Assembly: GCA_029252555.1 (NCBI GenBank)
Contig: JAQXBF010000004.1
Location: 1 to 64,000 of the forward strand
Length of the DNA: 64,000 nt
Direction of reading: 5' to 3'
Source: Porticoccaceae bacterium
GTDB taxonomy: Bacteria > Pseudomonadota > Gammaproteobacteria > Pseudomonadales > Porticoccaceae
The position numbers were made by a program, and so were the translations under genes. Of the stretch, positions 17,022-25,205 are shown piece after piece. A model generated the notes under the pieces. It searched no databases. It worked only from the letters and a program-made list of their open reading frames with translations, and was not told where the DNA came from. The first letter of the stretch is position 1. Each line of letters begins with the position of its first letter.

Positions 17022-17546
17022 ATGTTTTTCGTTGATACGATGGCGGAAGTTGGGAAGTTTATGGATTCAGGCGGCATGGTCCTTTGGGCTATTGTCGTCT
17101 TGCTATTCGTTATGTGGACTCTCATCTTCGAACGCATGTGGTATCTCCGATCCAGTGTAGGCATCGATGTTCAAGGCGCCCTTGATGTTTGGGAAAATCG
17201 CAAAGAGCGAAAGTCCAAGCACGCCCGCCAAATTCGGGAGAAGTTGATTTCCGAGGTGAGCATCAAGATCGACGAGAACCTTATGATGATCAAAACTTTG
17301 GTTGCTCTAGCGCCGCTATTTGGGCTGCTGGGTACAGTGACTGGAATGATCGTGGTATTTGACGTGATGGCATTTACTGGTGGTGGTGATGCCAAGGCAA
17401 TGGCCGGTGGTGTTTCGCAGGCAACTGTTCCGACAATGTCAGGAATGGTTGCTGCTCTCTCAGGCGTATTCGGCATGACTTATGTCGAGCGTTCCGCAGA
17501 GCGAGAGAAACATCTTTTGGAAGACCATTTGACCATGGATCACTAA
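17022..17546 (+). CDS. exbB: ExbB-type proton channel subunit (TonB2 system)
   Basis: A 174-residue MotA/TolQ/ExbB proton-channel protein of the short ExbB2 kind. Three TM segments are seen: MVLWAIVVLLFVMWTLIF near 20-40, TLVALAPLFGLLGTVTGMIV near 95-115, and the segment after GGVSQATVPTMSGMVAALSG near 130-155. With ExbD it forms the channel that energises TonB from the proton-motive force. The ATG lies one base after the TtpC stop, so translation is coupled. Confidence 0.92.
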   Translation: MFFVDTMAEVGKFMDSGGMVLWAIVVLLFVMWTLIFERMWYLRSSVGIDVQGALDVWENRKERKSKHARQIREKLISEVSIKIDENLMMIKTLVALAPLFGLLGTVTGMIVVFDVMAFTGGGDAKAMAGGVSQATVPTMSGMVAALSGVFGMTYVERSAEREKHLLEDHLTMDH

Positions 17547-17592
17547 GTGGAGCCTGCCTATTTTTGGGGCAGGCATCCGATGAGAGAGAACT

Positions 17593-17997
17593 ATGCGCAA
17601 CAGAACAAATAGAGCAAAACCGCAGGGTGAGACAATCGATCTAACCCCAATGCTTGACGTGGTTTTCATTATGCTGATCTTCTTTATTGTGACAGCATCG
17701 TTTATTAAGCTTCCGGGTGTTGAGGTCAACAAGATTGACGCAAATACTGCAAGTTCCTACAAAAAAGTAGGCATCCTGGTTGCCATTAGCGAGAACAATG
17801 ATTACTGGATTGATAAAAAGCGTGTGGAACCAACTGCGCTAAAGATCAATCTAACTAGATTATTCAATGAAAACCCAAAGGGCGGCATGGTTATCCAAGC
17901 CGATAATGAATCCGACATTGAAACAGTTGCCAAGGTAGCTGATATCGCGCGCGATATTGGTATTAATCCGGTAGCTATTTCTGTAGAAAACGACTGA
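17593..17997 (+). CDS. exbD: ExbD/TolR family biopolymer transport protein
   Basis: A 134-residue protein with one N-terminal TM helix and a periplasmic domain. The functional segment IDLTPMLDVVFIMLIFFIVTASF contains the essential TM aspartate (LDVVF) that carries protons. The periplasmic part ends with DIARDIGINPVAIS. It partners with the adjacent ExbB and TonB. A 46-base gap with an AGAGAG site separates it from exbB. Confidence 0.93.
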   Translation: MRNRTNRAKPQGETIDLTPMLDVVFIMLIFFIVTASFIKLPGVEVNKIDANTASSYKKVGILVAISENNDYWIDKKRVEPTALKINLTRLFNENPKGGMVIQADNESDIETVAKVADIARDIGINPVAISVEND

Positions 17998-18006
17998 GTT
18001 AATAGT

Positions 18007-18612
18007 ATGGCTGCAATCAGAGTTGGTGTTTCTGCCGCACTTGGAATCCTAGTTACATTTGCGTTGATTATCTTGATGTACAAGTTAATCGATTCTGGTA
18101 ACAAAGATCTGGATGAAAAAGAAGCCTTTAAAATTCCAGACTTTCTTCATGTCGATAGAGAATTAACCGAGAACGCGAAGAATACTGAGGTTGAAAAACC
18201 AGAAGACCCTGAGACCCCCCCACCGGAGATTCCAGAAGAGAACCTGGAATTTGAAGTGCCAGACAATGCAGTAAGCATGGCAGCACCCTCTGCGGGCGGT
18301 AATCTCAGCATTGGTAATTCAGGCTTTGCACGCGATTCGGACTATATTCCTGTTTACGTTCCACAGCCCCAGTACCCACGTCGTGCGCAAACTCGCGGCA
18401 AAGAGGGTTATGCGGTAGTAGAAGTTATTATTACGACTACTGGTGGCGTTCGTGACCCGGTCATGATTGAAGAATGGCCAGAGGGTTGGGGTTTTGGTCG
18501 CGCAGCGATCAAGGCTGCTAACAAGCTAAAATATAACCCAAGAGTGATTGATGGGCAGGCTCAAGAAGTACCGGGCGTGCTGTATAAATTCACTTTCCAG
18601 ATGGCCAAATAG
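18007..18612 (+). CDS. tonB: TonB2-type energy transducer
   Basis: A 201-residue TonB family protein. One N-terminal TM anchor (GILVTFALIILMYKLI) is followed by a Glu/Pro-rich spacer (VEKPEDPETPPPEIPEENLEFEV) that is short compared with enteric TonB, then a C-terminal TonB domain (about 115-201) with YPRRAQTRGKEGYAVVEV, the core motif that contacts the TonB box of outer-membrane receptors, and GRAAIKAANKLKYNPRV. The short spacer fits TonB2, whose reach is thought to be helped by accessory proteins such as TtpC. No receptor gene is in the window. Confidence 0.93.
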   Translation: MAAIRVGVSAALGILVTFALIILMYKLIDSGNKDLDEKEAFKIPDFLHVDRELTENAKNTEVEKPEDPETPPPEIPEENLEFEVPDNAVSMAAPSAGGNLSIGNSGFARDSDYIPVYVPQPQYPRRAQTRGKEGYAVVEVIITTTGGVRDPVMIEEWPEGWGFGRAAIKAANKLKYNPRVIDGQAQEVPGVLYKFTFQMAK

Positions 18613-18621
18613 GGGATTCAG

Positions 18622-19986
18622 ATGTTTAAAAGCACAAAATTCTTAGCCGTATTTGGTGCTGCTTTTTTGTTGCCCCTGATGGTAACAGTGGCAGATCCGC
18701 AGTCGGTACTGAGTACCAGCGCGGTAGCAGCCGAAGAAAAGAAAGAGCCAAAGTATAAAGACGTTAAAACCCGTCAGCGTCAGTCCGTTGGTGCCAAATG
18801 TGCCAAGGCCCTGGAAAAGGTGCAGGTTGTTCTTGAAGAAGAGAACTGGCCTGAGTCGCTGAACATGCTGGTCAATATTGAAAACAGCACCAAGACCTGT
18901 AAATCTGACTATGAGCAGACGCAAATCTGGAAGTTTAAAGGTTATATCTACTACTCATTAGATGATTTCAATGGCGCAATTCGTTCCTATAAGCAGGTTA
19001 TCAACGGCGTGGGTACTCCACCGGAGCTGCGCTTAGATACCCGCTACACATTGGCTCAGCTGTACACAGTTGAGGAGCAATATGGGCTGGCAGCTAGAGA
19101 ACTAGAGACTTGGATGAGTGAAGCAACCATTATTGGTGCCGATGCTCGTGTTCTGCTGGCACAGATTTACTACCAGTTGGACCGAAAAGCGGATTCTTTG
19201 GAAATGCTGGAGACAGCGATCAACGATGTTGAATCCAAAGGTATTCTGCCAAAAGAAGGCTGGTGGGGTTTGCAGCGTGTTCTTTATTACGAGAAAAACG
19301 ACTACAAGCGTGTGGTCAGTATTCTTGAGAAACTGGTTACCCATTACCCAAAGTGGACCTACTGGAAACAGATTGGCGGCATGTATGGTGAGCTAGAGCG
19401 TGAGGACGACCGACTTGTGGCTACTGAAGTTGTCTACATGAATAACCAGTTTGATAAAGAGAGCCAGGTCATGAGCATGGCCTATATGTATCTCGGAGCT
19501 GAAGTGCCCTATCGTGCAGCAAGAATTATCGAAAAGGGTATTAATGACAAGATTATTGAGCGCAATGCCAAGAATCTTGAGGTTCTGGGTACAGCTTGGT
19601 ACCAGTCTAAAGATCTTAAGCGTGCCTTGAAGGCGCTGGAAAGTGCTTCAAAGTACTCGGATACAGGTAATCTGCAGTCTCGTCTGGCTGGCATCTATCT
19701 CGATCTGGGGCGTGACAAAGAAGCGTATCGCGCCTCACAGCGTGCGGCCAAAAAAGGCGGCGTAAAGCGTCCCGATGCCAACTATCTGGTGATGGGTAAT
19801 GCTCTGATTAATCTGCACTGTTATAAAGATGCAATCAAAGCATTCCAAAAGTCACTGAAGAAAGCCAAAGACAAGAAGAGTAAGAAGTACCCACAGCAGT
19901 GGATCCGTTATGCGGATACCGAGGGAACTCGACTGGGCAAGCTTCGCGACGTAGGTGCCAAGGTACCTGGTTGCAGCAAAAGTTAA
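18622..19986 (+). CDS. TPR-repeat periplasmic protein of the TonB2-type operon
   Basis: A 454-residue exported protein: signal segment FLAVFGAAFLLPLMVTVA, then tandem tetratricopeptide repeats through most of the length (for example KGYIYYSLDDFNGAIRSYKQ, ALKALESASKYSDT, AGIYLDLGRDKEAY, MGNALINLHCYKDAIKAF). It is the last gene of the six-gene operon, as in the Vibrio cholerae TonB2 cluster, where a TPR protein is encoded next to tonB2. TPRs bind proteins, so a scaffold for the transducer or a link to outer-membrane receptors is inferred. Basic Lys-rich C-terminus. A terminator follows. Confidence 0.87.
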   Translation: MFKSTKFLAVFGAAFLLPLMVTVADPQSVLSTSAVAAEEKKEPKYKDVKTRQRQSVGAKCAKALEKVQVVLEEENWPESLNMLVNIENSTKTCKSDYEQTQIWKFKGYIYYSLDDFNGAIRSYKQVINGVGTPPELRLDTRYTLAQLYTVEEQYGLAARELETWMSEATIIGADARVLLAQIYYQLDRKADSLEMLETAINDVESKGILPKEGWWGLQRVLYYEKNDYKRVVSILEKLVTHYPKWTYWKQIGGMYGELEREDDRLVATEVVYMNNQFDKESQVMSMAYMYLGAEVPYRAARIIEKGINDKIIERNAKNLEVLGTAWYQSKDLKRALKALESASKYSDTGNLQSRLAGIYLDLGRDKEAYRASQRAAKKGGVKRPDANYLVMGNALINLHCYKDAIKAFQKSLKKAKDKKSKKYPQQWIRYADTEGTRLGKLRDVGAKVPGCSKS

Positions 19987-20012
19987 ATAGCTGATTAGCC
20001 TAGAAAAATTAA

Positions 20013-20045
20013 AAAGCCCAGTATGAAAATACTGGGCTTTTTTTA
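20013..20045 (+). terminator. Bidirectional terminator between the TonB operon and ilvD
   Basis: A perfect 12-bp stem (20013-20024 with 20029-20040) with a GAAA loop, flanked by an A run before and a T run after. It therefore serves both the forward TPR gene and the convergent ilvD. Confidence 0.88.
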
Positions 20046-20091
20046 TGGCTATTGCTTATTCATAGCTAAGCCTACTGTTTAAGCGCCATAT

Positions 20092-21927
20092 TTAGAGCTG
20101 AGATAAATCTCGCACAGCGCCTTTATCAGCACTGGTGGCCAATTTGGCGTAGGCCTTAAGCGACGCTGTTACCTTGCGTGGGCGCTCTTCAACAGGCTTC
20201 CAACCCAGTGTGTCTTGCTCTGCGCGGCGGCCTTCAAGCTCGGCATCAGAGATCAGAATATCGATACTGCGGTTGGGAATATCGATACGAATGTTATCGC
20301 CCTGACGCACTAGACCAATATTGCCACCAGCACCGGCTTCTGGGCTGACATGGCCGATAGATAGGCCTGAGGTACCACCGGAGAAGCGACCGTCGGTAAT
20401 CAGCGCACAGGCCTTGCCCAGGTCCTTAGATTTGATATAGCTAGTCGGATAGAGCATTTCCTGCATGCCTGGTCCACCCCGGGGCCCTTCGTAGCGAACA
20501 ATTACCACATCGCCAGCTTTAACTTCATCATTGAGAATACAGGCAACCGCCTCATCCTGACTTTCAGTAATAAAAGCTGGGCCTTCAAACACATGAATAG
20601 ACTCATCTACCCCAGAGGTTTTGACCACACAGCCATCAGGGGCCAAATTACCGGTTAACACCGCAAGACCGCCCTCGAGACTAAAGGCATTTTGCAAATT
20701 GCGGATACATCCATTGGCGCGGTCGGCGTCCAACGAAGGCCATCTGGTACTCTGGCTAAAGGCAGTTTGGGTTGGTATTCCGGCAGGGCCTGCTTTGTAG
20801 AATATTTTAATCTCTTCGCTAACACTGCCGCTGACAATGTCCCATTTCTCCAGCGCTTCTTGCAGGCTCGACGAGTGCACTGTGGGTATATCTCCATGAA
20901 TTAATCCCGCGCGATTAAGCTCCGCCAAAATACCCATGATGCCACCGGCACGGTGAACATCTTCAACATGATATTCCGGTGTATTGGGAGCCACCTTACA
21001 GAGCTGAGGCACCACACGAGACAGGCGATCAATATCGGCCATATCAAAGTCGATACCAGCTTCTTGAACCGCAGCCAGCAAATGCAAAATAGTATTGGTT
21101 GAGCCGCCCATGCAGATATCCAATGTCATGGCATTTTCAAACGCCTTGAAGTTGGCGATTGAGCGTGGCAGAACCGAGTAGTCGTCTTGGTCATAATGTT
21201 GGCGAGCCATCTTTACAATGGTGCGACCAGCTTCCTGAAACAGTTCACGGCGGTCTGAATGGGTAGCCAAAACCGTGCCATTTCCTGGCAATGACAGGCC
21301 CAGAGCCTCAGTCAGACAGTTCATGGAGTTGGCCGTAAACATACCAGAACAGGAACCACAGGTAGGGCAGGCGGACCGCTCGTATTCTGCAACTTTCTCA
21401 TCACTGGCTTTGTCATCCACAGCAATCACCATGGCATCAACGAGATCCAATTTATGGTCCGCCAGCTTAGTTTTACCTGCTTCCATGGGGCCGCCGGATA
21501 CAAAGATCACTGGGATATTAAGACGCATAGCCGCCATCAACATACCGGGAGTAATTTTGTCACAATTTGAAATACACACCAGCGCATCGGCACAGTGGGC
21601 ATTGACCATATACTCCACAGAATCAGCAATAATATCCCGGGATGGTAGCGAATAGAGCATGCCGTCATGGCCCATGGCAATACCATCATCCACAGCGATA
21701 GTATGAAACTCTCGAGCAATGCCTCCAGCCTTGGCAATCTCGGCTGCCACCAAGTCGCCCATATCCTTGAGATGCACATGGCCAGGAACAAACTGAGTGT
21801 AGGAGTTGGCAATAGCGATCATCGGCTTATTAAAGTCGTCGTCCTTCATCCCCGTGGCGCGCCAAAGTGCACGGGCACCAGCCATATTGCGGCCTTGGGT
21901 TGTAGTGTGAGAGCGATACTTGGGCAT
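20092..21927 (-). CDS. ilvD: Dihydroxy-acid dehydratase
   Basis: Dehydrates 2,3-dihydroxy-isovalerate and 2,3-dihydroxy-methylvalerate to the 2-oxo acids of valine and isoleucine synthesis. At 611 residues it is full length (E. coli 616). The start [25 protein letters not shown] is typical. Fe-S ligand cysteines are in [13 protein letters not shown] and [19 protein letters not shown], and substrate-site [15 protein letters not shown] and [17 protein letters not shown] follow. It is the partner in pathway of ilvE at 28129 but not in the same transcript. Confidence 0.97.
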   Translation of the reverse strand: MPKYRSHTTTQGRNMAGARALWRATGMKDDDFNKPMIAIANSYTQFVPGHVHLKDMGDLVAAEIAKAGGIAREFHTIAVDDGIAMGHDGMLYSLPSRDIIADSVEYMVNAHCADALVCISNCDKITPGMLMAAMRLNIPVIFVSGGPMEAGKTKLADHKLDLVDAMVIAVDDKASDEKVAEYERSACPTCGSCSGMFTANSMNCLTEALGLSLPGNGTVLATHSDRRELFQEAGRTIVKMARQHYDQDDYSVLPRSIANFKAFENAMTLDICMGGSTNTILHLLAAVQEAGIDFDMADIDRLSRVVPQLCKVAPNTPEYHVEDVHRAGGIMGILAELNRAGLIHGDIPTVHSSSLQEALEKWDIVSGSVSEEIKIFYKAGPAGIPTQTAFSQSTRWPSLDADRANGCIRNLQNAFSLEGGLAVLTGNLAPDGCVVKTSGVDESIHVFEGPAFITESQDEAVACILNDEVKAGDVVIVRYEGPRGGPGMQEMLYPTSYIKSKDLGKACALITDGRFSGGTSGLSIGHVSPEAGAGGNIGLVRQGDNIRIDIPNRSIDILISDAELEGRRAEQDTLGWKPVEERPRKVTASLKAYAKLATSADKGAVRDLSQL

Positions 21928-22003
21928 GGTGATTCTCTTTATTAATACTGTGGTTGTAATATATTTAAAACGTTATGAAAGTGCAGCCCTTAAAGGCGGC
22001 ACC

Positions 22004-23308
22004 TTATATGGATTTGCTAAAAATTCTTGAGTTGCGCTGATAATTATACAGTGACTGTTTTTGTGCTGGTAGGTCAGCAACTGCCGACTCTACAAAACCC
22101 CTCTCCAAAAACCAGTGGGCTGTTTGAGTGGTGAGCGCAAATAACTGCTTTAAACCCTGCTGTTTAGCCTCCTGGACAATGGCATCAAATAGCCTTGACG
22201 CTATACCCTGACCGTGAAATTCAGGATGGCTAGCAACACAGGCCAGCTCACCCACATTGTCGTCAGTGGTCGGGTACAGAGCGGCGCAGCCCAGCAGCAC
22301 ACCCTCTGGGTGTACCACCAACATAAAGCGGGAAATCTCCGTTTCGAGCAACTCTCGGGAGCGTTTTACCAATACCTGCTGTTCTTCCATTGGCGCAATC
22401 AGATTAATAATACCGCCCACATCGTCTATGGTCGCAGGCCTTATCACTTCAGAATGATCTTTCATCACCAGAGTACCGCTGCCATCACGGGTAAATAACT
22501 CCGATAACAGGCCACCATCTTCAGCACAGCCCACAAGATGCACGCGATCAACACCATTGCCACAGGCTTGATAGACCGATGACAGCAACTGCTGCTCTGC
22601 GCTATCCGCTGACTTGGCTCTAAGGGTTTTTACTTCGGGCAGAGACAGTGCGCGCACAAGATTGCCATCACTAAGGATGCCTCTTGCCTGGCTGACTAAA
22701 ATAAGTTTTTCAGCCTTAAGTGCCACCGCTGTCTGGGCGGCTAAATCTTGATAACTAAGGTTAAAAGCCTCACCTGTCGGGGAAAAGCCGATAGGCGAAA
22801 TTAATACCAAGGCACCCTCTTTAACCTGATCTTGAATAGCACCTGCATCGATGCGGCGAACTTCGCCTGTGCGCTGGAAGTCGATACCGTCGCGCACACC
22901 AACAGGTTTAGCAGTAACAAAGTTACTCCCAATAACGCGGATACGTGCGCCGTGCATTGGAGAATTGGGCAGGCCCATCGACAGCTCTGACTCGATCTGT
23001 AATCTGGTCGCTCCCACTGCTTCTTTGACACAGTGCATGGCGTCGCCATCGGTAATCCGTATGCCATTATTAAATTCAGTTTTAAGGCCAGAAAGAGTAA
23101 TACGCTGATCTGTCTGCGGCCGCGCCCCATGCACTAGTACCACACGAATACCCAGACTTTGCAGCAGGGCAATATCATGCACTGTACTGTGGAAGTTGCC
23201 ATGCAAAACCGCATCACCGCCAAGGGCAATGACAAAGGTCTTGCCTCTATGGGCATGGATATAGGGCGAGGTCTGGCGAAAGAACTCTACGTAATGGTTT
23301 TCGTTCAT
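22004..23308 (-). CDS. argA: N-acetylglutamate synthase
   Basis: Acetylates glutamate with acetyl-CoA, the first step of arginine synthesis. The 434 residues comprise an amino-acid kinase domain (about 20-285, FVIALGGDAVLHGN, VLVHGARPQTDQRI), which carries the arginine feedback site in this ArgA class, and a C-terminal GNAT domain (about 295-434) with the acetyl-CoA loop HPEFHGQGIASRLFDAI. ATG 23306-23308 gives the family start NENHYVEFFRQTSPYIHAHRGK; the open frame extends 30 bases further. Divergent from the ruined ATPase gene. Confidence 0.95.
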   Translation of the reverse strand: MNENHYVEFFRQTSPYIHAHRGKTFVIALGGDAVLHGNFHSTVHDIALLQSLGIRVVLVHGARPQTDQRITLSGLKTEFNNGIRITDGDAMHCVKEAVGATRLQIESELSMGLPNSPMHGARIRVIGSNFVTAKPVGVRDGIDFQRTGEVRRIDAGAIQDQVKEGALVLISPIGFSPTGEAFNLSYQDLAAQTAVALKAEKLILVSQARGILSDGNLVRALSLPEVKTLRAKSADSAEQQLLSSVYQACGNGVDRVHLVGCAEDGGLLSELFTRDGSGTLVMKDHSEVIRPATIDDVGGIINLIAPMEEQQVLVKRSRELLETEISRFMLVVHPEGVLLGCAALYPTTDDNVGELACVASHPEFHGQGIASRLFDAIVQEAKQQGLKQLFALTTQTAHWFLERGFVESAVADLPAQKQSLYNYQRNSRIFSKSI

Positions 23309-23421
23309 TGGACGATTATAGCATGAGCAGGCTCGCAATCAGCCTCTGAGTTTAGCTTACTGGGCGGATAGCGCAGATTCATACTAATGTTAAGGGACAG
23401 TGATACAAATGGAGTTCAATA

Positions 23422-25187
23422 GTGCATCACGGCAAACTTCGCGGTGACAAATTACACCTTGGCTGGCTACTCAAAGAATTGGTCAGTGATGGCTCCCTAG
23501 TGCAGGCAGACGGCAATAGCATTGCCGCCAAACAGTGCAATAAGGAAGAAGCACTAATGCACCCACTGCATATTATTGCCGCCAAGCAGTGTTGCCATGC
23601 CAAGACGCAACAACCCTTCAATCTGGAAGACCTATGCCAATGGTTGGCGGCCAAAGCAGGTCTGGACTTTGCGCCTATAGACCCGCTAAAAATTAATGTA
23701 CCAGCTGTTACTGCGGAGATCTCTTTTGCCTATGCCCAGCGCTATGGAATTCTCTGTATAGAGGTCAACGCCCATGATTTAGGGGTGGCCACTAAGCAGA
23801 CCTTCGTCCGTACCTGCATTGAGAGCTTAGAGCAAACCTCTCAAAAATCGTGCGACCGGTGATGGCAAACCCGTTGGATATTGAAAAATATCGAGTGGAA
23901 GTTTACTCTCTGGCTAAATCTGTGTCGGGCGCTGGTTCAGCCAAAACCAGCGCTGGTATGGCCAATTTTGAGCGGCGTTTAGAGGTGGGTAAACTAAAAG
24001 ACCCTGATGCTCAGGACCAGCATATCGTTAATATTGTCTACTGGTTGCTGCAGTATGCCTTTGAGCAGCGGGCCAGTGATACCCATCTTGAGCCCCGTCG
24101 AGACGAGGACAAAGAGCGTTTTCGCATCGATGGAATACTGCATCTGGTCTACGAACTTCCCAGCAATGTGATGACAGCAATGATCAGCCGGTTAAAGATA
24201 CTGGGCCGTATTGATGTGGCTGAGAAGCGTCGCCCCCAAGATGGCCGCATTAAAACCATTGCTCCTAACAGCCATGCAGTTGAGCTGCGGCTTTCGACTA
24301 TGCCCTCCGCCTTTGGTGAAAAATTGGTCATGCGGATATTTGATCCGGAGGTATTGTTGCGCAACTTCACCCAGCTGGGCCTGGTAGACCAAGACTGCAT
24401 CCATCGGCGAGCCATGACATTGCGCTCCCATGGCGTTGTGCTGGTAACTGATCCTACAGGGTCGGGGAAAACAACAACCTTATATTCCACTCTTAAAAGC
24501 CTCGCGGAGGAATCGGTAAATGTCAGCACCATTGAAGACCCGATTGAAATGGTGGTCGATGCTTATAACTAGAGCCAGATTCAACCGGCCATCGACTTTG
24601 ATTTCGCTGCTGGTATTAGGACCCTCATGCGCCAGGATGCAGATATTATTACAGCGGGTGAAATTCGCGATCGCGAGACTGCGGAAATGGCTATTCAGGC
24701 CGCGTTTACTGGGCATTTGGTTCTATCAACCTTGCATACCAATGATGTGCCCACGGCCATCAGCCGGCTACTTGATCTGGGAATGCCCGCCCATTTATTG
24801 AAGGCGACTCTCAATGGAGTCATGGCCCAGCGGCTGGTGCGCACCCTATGTATAAGCTGCCGAAAAGAGGTGGCCCCTGATAAAGAGGCCTCGCAGGAGT
24901 TAGTGCAGCCATTCAAAATGGCCATGCCCGGTAGCATTTATCAGCCCGGAGGCTGTTTGGATTGCCGTAACACTGGCTATTCAGGTCGACAGGGGGTTTA
25001 TGAAATAATGCCAATAAGCAAACCGCTAATAAAAGCCATTAGCGCAACCAGCGATATACAATCTTTACGGGACCATGCTGTGAAATTGGGACTGAAGCCG
25101 TTGCGCTTGGCTGGAGGTAAAAAGGTGGCTATGGGCATTACATCAATTGAGGAGGTAATGCGCGTTACGCCAGAACTGGGGGGCTAA
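23422..25187 (+). pseudogene. Ruined GspE/PulE/PilB-type secretion or pilus ATPase
   Basis: Read across frames, this is a full-length (~588 residue) type II secretion/type IV pilus assembly ATPase: N-terminal MshEN-like domain (GTG 23422 onward), central RASDTHLEPRRDEDKERFRIDG, Walker B-like ITAGEIRDRETAEMAIQAAFTGH, and a tetracysteine zinc motif (LCISC and GGCLDC). Three lesions: a one-base loss at the A run 23843-23847 shifts the frame just before ANPLDIEKYRVE; TAG 24570-24572 replaces a codon after DAYN, where Gln is expected; and Asp (24450-24452) replaces the first Gly of Walker A, giving DPTGSGKT. The altered P-loop argues for real decay, not sequencing error. No other pilus or secretion genes lie nearby. 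Confidence 0.85.
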
Positions 25188-25205
25188 ATCAACGATACCA
25201 ACGAG

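Noticed and set aside
23843-23862. Programmed ribosomal frame shifting in the ATPase gene
   Set aside because: The A run could be slippery, but there is a downstream in-frame stop and a damaged ATP site, and ATPases of this family are not known to need frame shifting.
24570-24572. Amber recoding (stop read as an amino acid) in the ATPase gene
   Set aside because: The same gene also has a frame shift and a broken P-loop, and the other ruined genes use TGA, TAA and TAG, so a single recoding rule cannot explain them.
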